Both the position numbers and the translations under genes were made by a program. Shown piece by piece: positions 1 through 6,520 of a stretch of DNA of 8,119 nucleotides (position 1 is its first letter; every line of letters begins with the position of its first letter). The stretch lies in the NCBI GenBank assembly GCA_023422775.1, contig JAFAGM010000022.1, positions 1-8,119 of the forward strand, written 5' to 3'. The notes below the pieces were generated by a model that was given only the letters and a program-made list of their open reading frames with translations, was not told the origin of the DNA and did not search any database. The stretch is from Pseudomonadota bacterium. Lineage in GTDB: Bacteria; Pseudomonadota; Alphaproteobacteria; Rhizobiales; Xanthobacteraceae.

Positions 1-1920
1 GGCTTCTCGCCCTACGCGCATTCGGAAGTGGTGCGCAAGCTGTCCTCGCGTTCGCTCACCGCCGCCGTCACCGTGATGGTGCCGAACTCGCTCGGGCCCG
101 GCGAACTGCTGATGCGCTTCGGCACCAAAGAGCAGCAGCAGAAATGGCTGCCGCGGCTTGCAGCCGGTACCGACATTCCCTGCTTCGGCCTGACCAGCCC
201 GGAAGCCGGCTCCGATGCGGCCTCGATGGTCGATACCGGCATCATCTGCAAGGACAATTTCGAGGGTCGCGAAGTGCTCGGCCTGCGGCTCAACTGGCAC
301 AAGCGCTACATCACGCTGGGACCGGTCGCGACGCTGCTCGGTCTCGCGTTCAAGGCTTATGATCCCGATCATCTGGTGGGCCAGCAGGAAGAGCTCGGGA
401 TCACGGTCGCGCTGATCCCGACCCATCTGCCCGGCGTCGAGATCGGCCGCAGGCATCTGCCGTCGATGCAGGTGTTCCAGAACGGCCCGAACTGGGGCCG
501 CGACGTCTTCATCCCGCTGGACTACATCATCGGCGGGCAGGCGCGGCTCGGGCAGGGCTGGAAGATGCTGATGACGGCGCTCGCCGCCGGCCGCGGCATC
601 TCGCTGCCGTCGCTGTCCGCCGCGGGCGCGGCCTATGCCGCGCGCACCACCGGCGCCTATGCCCGCATCCGCGAACAGTTCGGCATCGCCATCGGCAAGT
701 TCGAGGGCATCGAGGAGCCGCTCGCGCGCATCGCCGGCACCGCCTATCTGCTCGACGCCGCGCGCCGGCTGACCTGTGCGGCGCTCAACCAGGGACACCA
801 TCCGGCGGTGATTTCCGGCATCATGAAGCTGCACGCCACCGAGCGGATGCGGCTCGTGATCGACGATGCCATGGACATCCACGGTGGCAAGGCCGTCATC
901 GACGGGCCGCAGAATTACATGGGCAGCCTCTATCGCGCGGTGCCGGTCGGCATCACCGTCGAGGGCGCCAATATCCTGACGCGAAATCTCATCGTGTTCG
1001 GCCAGGGCGCTATTCGCGCTCATCCTTTCCTGCTCGATGAGATGAATGCGCTGGGTGAAGCCGACCGTGCCAAGGGGCTCGACGCCTTCGACAAGGCGTT
1101 CTGGAATCATGTCGGCCACAGCTTCAAGACCATGTTCCGCGCCTGGGGCCGGAGCTGGAGCGGCGGCCGTTTTGCGCCGGCGCCGGACGCCGGCAAGGCG
1201 ACGCGGTTCTATCGCCAGCTCTCGCGCTATTCGTCGGCCTTTGCGCTGTGCGCCGACATGGCGCTGCTGACGCTCGGCGGCGCGCTCAAGCGCAAGGAGA
1301 TGCTGTCCGCCCGGTTCGGCGATATCCTGTCCGAGCTCTATCTGCTGTCGGCCGCGCTGAAGCGCTGGCAGGACGAGGGCCGGCAGCAGGCTGACTTCGC
1401 GGCGCTGGAATGGTGCATGGCCGGCGGATTCCGCACCATTGAGAACCGCTTTGCGGAAATCCTGGCCAATCTGCCCAACCGGTTCGTGGCGGCGATCCTG
1501 AAATTCCTGATCCAGCCGTTCGGCGCAAGGGTGCTCGGCCCGTCCGACCGCGTCGTGCATCAATGCGCGCAACTGGTGCTGGAGCCGTCGGCGGCGCGCG
1601 ACCGCCTGACGGCTGATTTGTCGCATGTCGATGACGATGGCGGCGTGGCCCGGCTGGAAAAGGCGTTCCTGCTGGTGACGGCCGCCGAGGGCATTTCCAG
1701 GCAGATGCGCGCCGCGCGCCTCCATGACTGGAAGGAAGCCGTGAAGAAGGGCGTGATCACGCAGGCCGAGGGCGAAAAGCTTCAAGCGGCGCATGAGGCC
1801 GTGGCGAAGGTGATCGAGGTCGACGATTTCGCGGCCGAGGCACTGTCGCCGATTTACAGGAAGCCGGCCGACGTGCATCAGTTCTTCCAGGAACTGGGTG
1901 AACAGAGGGCGGCAGGCTGA
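1..1920 (+). CDS. fadE: FadE-type acyl-CoA dehydrogenase, 5' end cut by window edge
   Basis: This enzyme carries out the first step of beta-oxidation: FAD-dependent oxidation of acyl-CoA to trans-2-enoyl-CoA. The reading frame is open from base 1, so the visible 639 residues are the C-terminal part. E. coli FadE has about 814 residues, so more than 100 are probably missing on the left. Visible motifs match E. coli FadE as I know it: VMVPNSLGPGELL near the start, LTSPEAGSD at 190-216, KRYITLGPVATLLGLAFK, GRGISLPS, IGKFEGIEEPLARIAG and ITVEGANILTR. The Glu of the last motif (codon 961-963) aligns with the catalytic base of acyl-CoA dehydrogenases, which is an inference from alignment. From about base 1040 onward the protein has the C-terminal domain special to FadE (the ACDH_C/DUF1974 type), including GALKRKEMLSARFGDILSELYL. 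The stop TGA overlaps the ATG of the thiolase gene. This is the first visible gene of a four-gene operon; its promoter lies outside the window. Confidence 0.95.
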   Translation, partial: GFSPYAHSEVVRKLSSRSLTAAVTVMVPNSLGPGELLMRFGTKEQQQKWLPRLAAGTDIPCFGLTSPEAGSDAASMVDTGIICKDNFEGREVLGLRLNWHKRYITLGPVATLLGLAFKAYDPDHLVGQQEELGITVALIPTHLPGVEIGRRHLPSMQVFQNGPNWGRDVFIPLDYIIGGQARLGQGWKMLMTALAAGRGISLPSLSAAGAAYAARTTGAYARIREQFGIAIGKFEGIEEPLARIAGTAYLLDAARRLTCAALNQGHHPAVISGIMKLHATERMRLVIDDAMDIHGGKAVIDGPQNYMGSLYRAVPVGITVEGANILTRNLIVFGQGAIRAHPFLLDEMNALGEADRAKGLDAFDKAFWNHVGHSFKTMFRAWGRSWSGGRFAPAPDAGKATRFYRQLSRYSSAFALCADMALLTLGGALKRKEMLSARFGDILSELYLLSAALKRWQDEGRQQADFAALEWCMAGGFRTIENRFAEILANLPNRFVAAILKFLIQPFGARVLGPSDRVVHQCAQLVLEPSAARDRLTADLSHVDDDGGVARLEKAFLLVTAAEGISRQMRAARLHDWKEAVKKGVITQAEGEKLQAAHEAVAKVIEVDDFAAEALSPIYRKPADVHQFFQELGEQRAAG

Positions 1921-3203
1921 TGGCGCGACCGGTCTTTATTGTCGACGGCGCCCGGACGCCGTTCCTGAAGGCGCGCTCCGGTCCCGGCCCGTTCACCCCG
2001 GTCGATCTCGCCGTGCAATGCGGCCGGCCGCTGCTGGCGCGGCAGCCGTTCGCGCCTGACGCTTTCGATCAGGTGATTTTGGGCTGCGTCAACGTCATCG
2101 CCGACGAGATGAACCCGGCCCGTGTCGCCGCGCTGCGCCTCGGCATGGGCGAGAAGATGGTCGCCTTCACGGTGCAGATCAATTGCGGCTCCGGCATGCA
2201 GTCGATCGACACCGGCTACCGCTATATCCGCGAGGGCGTCTCGGACCTGATCCTGGCCGGCGGCGCGGAAGCGCTGAGCCACGCGCCGCTGGTATGGCCG
2301 CAAGCCGGCGTGCGCTGGTTCGCAGGCCTTGCCGGCGCCAAGGGGATCGGCGCCAGGATCATGGCCGCGCTGAAAGTAAAGCCGAGCTACTTGAAGCCGA
2401 TCATCGGGCTCGAACGCGGCCTCACCGATCCCATCACCGAGCTCAATATGGGCCAGACCGCCGAAGTGGTCGGGCATCTGTTCGGCATCACCCGTGCGCA
2501 GTCGGACGTCTATGCCGCCGAAAGCCACCGGCGACTGGCGAAGGCGCAATCGGAGGGCTGGCTCAGGGGCGAGGTGGAAACCTCGTTCGCGCGCGACGGC
2601 AAATTCTACGATCATGACGACGGCGTGCGGCCGGACTCGACGCCGGAGTCTCTGGCCAGGCTGAAGCCGGTGTTCGAGCGTCCCTGGGGCAAGGTCACCG
2701 CCGGCAACTCCTCGCAGATCACCGACGGCGCGTCCTGGGTGATCCTCGCCTCCGAGGAGGCCGTCGCCAAACACGGCCTGACGCCGAAAGCCGTCATTCT
2801 CGACAGCCAGTGGTCGGCGCTCGATCCCGGCATCATGGGGCTCGGCCCGGTGCTGTCGGCGACGGAGCTTCTGAAGCGCAACGAACTGACGCTGTCCGAT
2901 ATCGAGACCTGGGAATTGAACGAGGCGTTTGCGACGCAGGTGCTGGGCTGTCTTGCCGCCTGGAACGACGAAAAATTCTGCAGGGAAATTCTCGGCCTCG
3001 ACGGTGCTGCCGGCGAACTCGACCAGACGAAGCTGAATGTCGATGGCGGCGCGATCAGCCTCGGCCATCCCGTCGGCTGCAGCGGCAACCGCATCGTGCT
3101 GCACCTCGTCAACGCCATGAAACGACTGGGCACCAGGCGCGGCATCGCCACCGAATGTATCGGCGGCGGGCAGGGCGGTGCGATGCTGATTGAGACGGTG
3201 TGA
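1920..3203 (+). CDS. Thiolase (acetyl-CoA C-acyltransferase), FadI/FadA-like
   Basis: This 427-residue thiolase should catalyse the last beta-oxidation step, CoA-dependent cleavage of 3-ketoacyl-CoA to acetyl-CoA and a shortened acyl-CoA. The three hallmark active-site positions are present: nucleophile Cys89 in INCGSGMQ, His383 in SLGHPVGCSG and Cys413 in ECIGGGQGGAM. The NEAFA motif is also present. The length fits the family, and it is closer to E. coli FadI (436 residues) than to FadA (387). Its place just before a FadJ-type protein also favours a FadI-like role as beta-subunit of a trifunctional-type complex, but sequence alone does not separate the two, so no symbol is given. The start is the ATG overlapping the upstream stop (TGATG). 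A GAGGG at 1905-1909 is a plausible but slightly distant ribosome binding site (10 bases). A role in polyhydroxybutyrate or acetoacetyl-CoA synthesis is less likely given its neighbours. Confidence 0.93.
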   Translation: MARPVFIVDGARTPFLKARSGPGPFTPVDLAVQCGRPLLARQPFAPDAFDQVILGCVNVIADEMNPARVAALRLGMGEKMVAFTVQINCGSGMQSIDTGYRYIREGVSDLILAGGAEALSHAPLVWPQAGVRWFAGLAGAKGIGARIMAALKVKPSYLKPIIGLERGLTDPITELNMGQTAEVVGHLFGITRAQSDVYAAESHRRLAKAQSEGWLRGEVETSFARDGKFYDHDDGVRPDSTPESLARLKPVFERPWGKVTAGNSSQITDGASWVILASEEAVAKHGLTPKAVILDSQWSALDPGIMGLGPVLSATELLKRNELTLSDIETWELNEAFATQVLGCLAAWNDEKFCREILGLDGAAGELDQTKLNVDGGAISLGHPVGCSGNRIVLHLVNAMKRLGTRRGIATECIGGGQGGAMLIETV

Positions 3204-3205
3204 TC

Positions 3206-5302
3206 ATGGACTCACGGATCATGAACCTTCTCGCCGATCGCGTGCTCGAACTCGGGCCGAAGGCGGATGCCGCCAGTGCTTACAGGAATTTCAAACTGAC
3301 CCGCGATGCCGACGGCGTCGCCTGGCTGCTGTTCGACCGCGAGGGCACCAGCGCCAATACGCTCTCGGCAGATCTGATCGAGGAACTCGACAAGGTGCTG
3401 GCCGAGCTGGAATCCCAGCGGCCCACCGGGCTCGTGATCCGTTCCGCCAAGACATCCGGCTTCATCGCCGGCGCCGATGTCAACGCGTTCCGCGGCGTCA
3501 CCGATCCGGGCGCGGTCGAGATGGAGATCGGCCGCGCCCATGCCGTGATCGATCGTCTCGAAGAACTGAAAATTCCAACTGTTGCCGTAATCCACGGATT
3601 CTGCCTCGGTGGCGGCCTCGAGGTCGCGCTCGCCTGCCAGATGCGGATTGCCATTGACGACGCGCGGTTCGGTTTCCCCGAGGTGATGCTCGGCCTGCAT
3701 CCCGGCCTCGGCGGCACTGCGCGCTTCACGCAACTGGTCAATCCCTTGCAGTCGATGCCGCTGATGCTGACCGGCAAGACCATCGATGCGCGGAAGGCAA
3801 AGTCGCTAGGGCTGGTCGACGCCGTGACGCAGGAGCGGCACGTCCTGAACGCGGTAAAGGACGCCGTGTCCGGCCGCATCAAGCGCACGCGACCGGGGAT
3901 GTTCAATACCCTTTTCGGCTTCGGTTCCGTCAGGGGCCTTGCCGCCTCGCGCATGCGCCGCGAGGCCGCCAAGGCTGCGCCGCAGGAACACTACCCGGCG
4001 CCTTATGCGCTGATCGATCTCTGGGAAAAGCATGGCGGCGACCGGCTGGCGATGCTGCGCGCGGAGCAGCCGTCGTTCGCCAGGTTGATGGTGACGCCGA
4101 CCGCGCAGAACCTGATCCGCGTGTTCTTCCTGCGCGAGCAGATGAAGAAGCTCGCCGGCGGCGGCAACAAAATCGAACACGTTCACGTCATCGGCGCCGG
4201 CGCGATGGGCGGCGACATCGCCGCCTGGTGCGCGGGCCAGGACATGCGGGTGACGCTGGCCGACATGAAGCCGGAGCCGATCGCAAGCGCGATCAAGCGT
4301 GCGGCCGATCTGTTCGGCAAGATCCTGCGCAAGCGTACTGCCGTGCGCGACGCGCTGGACCGGCTGATCCCGGACATGCAGGCCGAGGGCGTCCGCAACG
4401 CCGATCTCATCATCGAGGCGGTGCCGGAAAAGCTGGAGCTGAAGCAGAAGGTCTATGCCGGGCTCGAGCCGAAGATGAAGCCCGGCGCGATCCTCGCCAC
4501 CAATACGTCCAGCATTCCGCTGCAGGATCTGCGTACCACGCTGCAAAAGCCCGAGCGGCTGCTGGGCCTGCATTTCTTCAATCCGGTATCGCGGCTTCAA
4601 CTCGTCGAGGTCGTCAGCCACGACGGCACGGACGCGCAACTCCTGCAGCAGGCGCTCGCGTTCGTCGGCGCCATCGACCGGCTGCCGCTGCCGGTGAAGT
4701 CCTCGCCCGGCTTTCTCGTCAACCGCGCGCTGACGCCGTACATGCTGGAAGCGATGCTGATGCTGGACGAGAAGATCGACAAATCGGTCATCGACGCCGC
4801 CGCGAAGAAGTTCGGCATGCCGATGGGGCCGATCGAACTGGCCGATCAGGTCGGCCTCGACATCTGTCTCGACGTCGGCGACATGCTGCGCTCGAAATTC
4901 GGCGACCAGTTGCCGCCGGCGCCGGCCTGGCTGCGCGACAAGGTCGCGCGCGGCGAACTCGGCCGCAAGTCCGGCAAGGGTTTTTACACCTGGAAGGACG
5001 GCAAGGCCGACACCTCGGCCGGCCTGCCTGCGACCTCGGAGCCGACGGCGGAAATGATCGACCGGCTGATCCTGCCGATGTCGAACGTCTGCGTCGCGGC
5101 CTTGCGCGAGGGCATCGTCGACAATGCCGATGTGGTCGATGGCGCCGTCATCTTCGGTACCGGCTACGCGCCGTTCCGCGGCGGGCCGCTGAACTATGCG
5201 CGCACCCGGGGCGTGGAGAACGTGGTGGCGACGCTGGATGCATTGGCGGATAAATTCGGCGGAAGATTTGCGCCCGATGCCGGCTGGGAGAGTTTCAAGT
5301 GA
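3206..5302 (+). CDS. fadJ: Bifunctional enoyl-CoA hydratase / 3-hydroxyacyl-CoA dehydrogenase (FadJ/FadB alpha-subunit type)
   Basis: This 698-residue fusion enzyme does the two middle beta-oxidation steps: hydration of 2-enoyl-CoA, then NAD-dependent oxidation to 3-ketoacyl-CoA. The N-terminal crotonase domain (about residues 25-270) shows the oxyanion-hole motif FIAGAD and HGFCLGGGLE. Glu139 and Glu159 (FPEVMLGLHPG) have the 20-residue spacing of the two catalytic Glu of E. coli FadB. A linker leads to the dehydrogenase domain, with the NAD-binding GAGAMG (residues 330-335), SNTSS-like TNTSSIP and the catalytic His456 in GLHFFNPV. The C-terminal domains contain PGFLVNR, FGMPMGPIELADQVGLDI, GRKSGKGFYTW and GTGYAPFRGGP. 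Length is close to E. coli FadJ (714). Three in-frame starts compete: GTG 3200, which overlaps the thiolase stop, ATG 3206 and ATG 3221. I chose ATG 3206; GAG at 3192-3194 is the only nearby Shine-Dalgarno-like bases. The choice of fadJ over fadB rests on pairing with a FadI-like thiolase placed upstream and is moderate. Confidence 0.94.
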   Translation: MDSRIMNLLADRVLELGPKADAASAYRNFKLTRDADGVAWLLFDREGTSANTLSADLIEELDKVLAELESQRPTGLVIRSAKTSGFIAGADVNAFRGVTDPGAVEMEIGRAHAVIDRLEELKIPTVAVIHGFCLGGGLEVALACQMRIAIDDARFGFPEVMLGLHPGLGGTARFTQLVNPLQSMPLMLTGKTIDARKAKSLGLVDAVTQERHVLNAVKDAVSGRIKRTRPGMFNTLFGFGSVRGLAASRMRREAAKAAPQEHYPAPYALIDLWEKHGGDRLAMLRAEQPSFARLMVTPTAQNLIRVFFLREQMKKLAGGGNKIEHVHVIGAGAMGGDIAAWCAGQDMRVTLADMKPEPIASAIKRAADLFGKILRKRTAVRDALDRLIPDMQAEGVRNADLIIEAVPEKLELKQKVYAGLEPKMKPGAILATNTSSIPLQDLRTTLQKPERLLGLHFFNPVSRLQLVEVVSHDGTDAQLLQQALAFVGAIDRLPLPVKSSPGFLVNRALTPYMLEAMLMLDEKIDKSVIDAAAKKFGMPMGPIELADQVGLDICLDVGDMLRSKFGDQLPPAPAWLRDKVARGELGRKSGKGFYTWKDGKADTSAGLPATSEPTAEMIDRLILPMSNVCVAALREGIVDNADVVDGAVIFGTGYAPFRGGPLNYARTRGVENVVATLDALADKFGGRFAPDAGWESFK
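5286..5292 (+). promoter_or_regulatory. Ribosome binding site that supports the GTG start of the thioesterase
   Basis: GGGAGAG inside the last codons of the fadJ-type gene, 6 bases before GTG 5299. It is the best Shine-Dalgarno match near any candidate start and favours GTG 5299 over ATG 5335. Confidence 0.65.
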
Positions 5303-5727
5303 CGGAGGCGCATGACCGCGCGCCGGCCGATAGCATGACGGAGCCGCGCGGCGATCTCTGCATCCGCACGCTGGCGATGCCGGCCGACACCAACGCCAAC
5401 GGCGATATCTTCGGCGGCTGGCTGCTCAGCCAGATGGATCTCGGCGGCGGCGTGTTCGCCTCCAAGATCGCGAAATCGCGCACGGTGACGGTGGCGATCG
5501 AGGCGATGAACTTCCGCAAGGCGGTGTATGTCGGCGATCTCGTTTCCGTTTACGCCAATCTGGTGCGGGTCGGACGCACCTCGATCACGGTTCATCTCGA
5601 AGCCTGGGTCGTGCGGCGCAAGGATATGCAGTCGATCCTGGTGACCGACGGCAATTTCACCTACGTCTCGATCGACGAGGACGGCCGGCCGCAGCCGGTG
5701 CGGCCGGATGGTGTCATCAAAACGTGA
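5299..5727 (+). CDS. yciA: YciA-like acyl-CoA thioesterase (hotdog fold)
   Basis: This 142-residue cytoplasmic enzyme should hydrolyse acyl-CoA thioesters to free acid and CoA. The diagnostic block is MPADTNANGDIFGGWLLSQMD (residues 27-47). Asp47 aligns with the catalytic Asp of the YciA/acyl-CoA hydrolase family (Asp44 in the Haemophilus enzyme, recalled from memory). It continues with VTVAIEAMNFRKAVYVGD and a short C-terminus, giving one hotdog domain of normal YciA length (about 130-150). The start is GTG: its GTGA overlaps the upstream stop, and GGGAGAG lies 6 bases before it. A second in-frame ATG at 5335 would remove 12 poorly conserved residues and is less well supported. It is the last gene of the beta-oxidation operon. 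There it probably relieves CoA trapping when acyl-CoA builds up, or handles branched or dead-end acyl-CoAs; that role is an inference. Confidence 0.9.
   Translation: MTEAHDRAPADSMTEPRGDLCIRTLAMPADTNANGDIFGGWLLSQMDLGGGVFASKIAKSRTVTVAIEAMNFRKAVYVGDLVSVYANLVRVGRTSITVHLEAWVVRRKDMQSILVTDGNFTYVSIDEDGRPQPVRPDGVIKT
5685..5707. terminator. Perfect 9-bp GC hairpin at the end of the beta-oxidation operon, possible terminator or mRNA end stabiliser
   Basis: CCGGCCGCA (5685-5693) and TGCGGCCGG (5699-5707) are exact reverse complements around a 5-base loop. The hairpin lies in the last codons of the thioesterase gene, 20 bases before its stop codon ends. There is no T-tract right after it, so it does not meet the classic intrinsic-terminator pattern. 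It is symmetrical, so it would also form in the transcript coming from the convergent gene on the other strand. A chance palindrome in GC-rich coding DNA remains possible. Confidence 0.3.
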
Positions 5728-5730
5728 TTG

Positions 5731-6162
5731 TTACGGGCAGGGCCGCTCGTAGCCGTCACGGCCGATGAACGTGCCGCGGCGCGGATTGTAGCTCGGCGAG
5801 CGCATGCAGCGCGGCGTGTCGTCGTAGTAGCGGGGCGGCGGCGCGTATTGCGCCTGGACACCGCAATAGCGCGGCGAAACGGCGGTCCAGCCGCCGGGCT
5901 GTTCGAGATAGCAGCCGCCCTGATACCAGCGATAGCCGCCCGGCCGCGGCTCGCCTTGGGCGCCGATGGCTGCACCGGTGCCTGCGCCGACAATGGCGCC
6001 GATCGCAGCCCCGCGGCCGCCACCCAGCGCGCCGCCGACAATGGCGCCCGCAGCGCCGCCGAACAGCGCACCGCCGAGAGTGCTTTCCTGCGCCGACGCT
6101 TCCTGAAGGGGGACGCAAACTGCAAGGGCAACCAGCATCGAAAGCGCGAATTTCGGTATCAT
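5731..6162 (-). CDS. Secreted glycine-zipper protein with BA14K-like C-terminal motif
   Basis: This 143-residue protein begins with a clear type I signal peptide (MIPKFALSMLVALAVCVPLQ, then EASAQ; likely cleavage after Ala24). Residues 30-67 are almost all Gly, Ala and Ile/Val in GxxxG spacing, a glycine zipper like those of YMGG/Rick_17kDa-type envelope proteins. It contains GAIVG twice, 16 residues apart. The rest is rich in Tyr, Trp and Pro with four Cys (83, 99, 119, 142), which could form two disulfides in the periplasm. The ending CMRSPSYNPRRGTFIGRDGYERPCP-type block resembles the end of the BA14K family of Brucella and relatives (CxxRxRSYDPxxGTYxGxDGxxHPC). It has no lipobox, so it is not an obvious lipoprotein. 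The start ATG 6162 is chosen because GGAG sits 7 bases upstream and the signal peptide follows; the longer frame upstream adds 49 non-signal residues. Function is unknown; outer membrane or periplasmic location is inferred. Confidence 0.85.
   Translation of the reverse strand: MIPKFALSMLVALAVCVPLQEASAQESTLGGALFGGAAGAIVGGALGGGRGAAIGAIVGAGTGAAIGAQGEPRPGGYRWYQGGCYLEQPGGWTAVSPRYCGVQAQYAPPPRYYDDTPRCMRSPSYNPRRGTFIGRDGYERPCP
5986..6048 (-). repeat. 15-bp direct repeat, period 48, inside the glycine-zipper coding region
   Basis: GCCGACAATGGCGCC occurs at 5986-6000 and again at 6034-6048. Both copies are in the same frame and encode the two GAIVG units (residues 39-43 and 55-59). The 48-base period equals 16 codons, which suggests that the zipper grew by an internal duplication. 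Confidence 0.7.
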
Positions 6163-6173
6163 CTCTCTTCTCC
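6163..6173 (-). promoter_or_regulatory. Ribosome binding site deciding the start of the glycine-zipper gene
   Basis: Read on the - strand, GGAGAAGAGAG runs straight into the ATG at 6162, with GGAG at 6173-6170 and a 7-base spacer. It marks 6162 as the start, in agreement with the signal peptide that follows. Confidence 0.7.
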
Positions 6174-6250
6174 GGCCGTTTAAGCGATTCGTGGCAAGTT
6201 CCGTGACCAGCTTTGACATAGGACGCCCATGCGGCGCAACGGTGGCCGGA

Positions 6251-6275
6251 GGAACAATCGACCCTGTAACCCGTT
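6251..6275 (+). promoter_or_regulatory. Predicted EcfG (general stress response) promoter, GGAAC-N16-CGTT
   Basis: GGAAC at 6251-6255 and CGTT at 6272-6275 are separated by exactly 16 bases. This matches the consensus of promoters used by the alphaproteobacterial stress sigma factor EcfG (GGAAC-N16/17-CGTT, established for Bradyrhizobium and Methylobacterium). Transcription would begin near 6282, leaving a leader of about 26 bases that includes AAGG (6296-6299) before the ATG at 6308. No good sigma70-type promoter is visible in the same stretch. Both boxes match perfectly and the distance to the gene is right, but nine fixed bases can occur by chance. Confidence 0.65.
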
Positions 6276-6307
6276 GTAAGCCCGGAATTAATCTCAAGGC
6301 CGGATCC

Positions 6308-6496
6308 ATGTCGGACAGCTACATTATCGAGGTTTTCTCGCAACCCGCGGGCATCGTCGTGCGCGGCCCGGGAGGCTTCAGGTTCTTCGCGGCCTCGCGG
6401 CGCTTCGATCGTCTCGAAGGGCGGGTCTTTCGCAACGCACGCGAGGCTGAGCGCGCCGCGCGTCGGCTTGCCAGCGGAATGACACTGGCGGCCTGA
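6308..6496 (+). CDS. Small hypothetical protein, 62 residues, probably stress-induced
   Basis: I do not recognise a named family. The protein is short and basic. Its N-terminal half looks like alternating beta strands (YIIEVF, AGIVVRG, GFRFFAAS) and its C-terminal half like one amphipathic helix rich in Arg and Ala (NAREAERAARRLASGM). It has no signal peptide, no membrane segment and no Cys. The ATG at 6308 is preceded by AAGG with an 8-base spacer. An in-frame extension back to 6191 is open but would contain the predicted promoter and has no ribosome binding site, so it was rejected. It lies downstream of the EcfG-type promoter at 6251-6275, so induction in the general stress response is the best guess. 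It faces the - strand NTF2-like gene with 24 bases between the stop codons. I have the impression that similar short proteins occur in Bradyrhizobium, but cannot check it. Confidence 0.7.
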   Translation: MSDSYIIEVFSQPAGIVVRGPGGFRFFAASRRFDRLEGRVFRNAREAERAARRLASGMTLAA

Positions 6497-6503
6497 CCGC
6501 CAG
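6485..6503. terminator. 7-bp perfect hairpin between convergent genes, possible bidirectional terminator
   Basis: CTGGCGG (6485-6491) and CCGCCAG (6497-6503) are exact reverse complements around a 5-base loop that contains the stop codon of the 62-residue gene. Its place between two converging genes suits a shared terminator. Neither side has a T-tract, so intrinsic termination would be weak. Confidence 0.35.
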
Positions 6504-6520
6504 CGCCAGACTCCCGGCCG

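Noticed and set aside
1878..3104. 408-residue open frame on the - strand across the thiolase gene
   Set aside because: It is a shadow in high-GC DNA. The + strand encodes a thiolase with all catalytic residues, while the opposite frame is rich in Arg, Ala and His with no recognisable motif or ribosome binding site.
3806..4639. 277-residue open frame on the - strand inside the FadJ-type gene
   Set aside because: Opposite-strand shadow of a well-conserved enzyme; composition biased to Arg, Leu and His, no domain.
4228..5253. 341-residue + strand frame inside the FadJ-type gene
   Set aside because: A +2 frame shadow with extreme Arg/Ala content. The real frame carries the NAD-binding and catalytic His motifs.
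5728..6183. 151-residue + strand frame opposite the glycine-zipper gene
   Set aside because: Begins right after the thioesterase stop but has low-complexity Ala/Arg composition that mirrors the GC-rich zipper codons; the - strand has signal peptide, zipper and conserved cysteines.
6200..6204. GGAAC on the - strand as an EcfG promoter for the glycine-zipper gene
   Set aside because: No GTT follows at the 16-17 base distance; only the first box is present.
6213..6241. TTGACA at 6213-6218 as a sigma70-type -35 box for the 62-residue gene
   Set aside because: No -10-like bases lie 16-18 bases downstream, and the stretch is GC-rich. The GGAAC/CGTT pair is a better match and closer to the gene.
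6191..6307. 39-residue N-terminal extension of the 62-residue protein
   Set aside because: It spans the predicted EcfG promoter and has no ribosome binding site. AAGG with an 8-base spacer precedes ATG 6308.
6163..6309. 49-residue N-terminal extension of the glycine-zipper protein
   Set aside because: It would bury the signal peptide; ATG 6162 has GGAG 7 bases upstream and begins the signal peptide directly.
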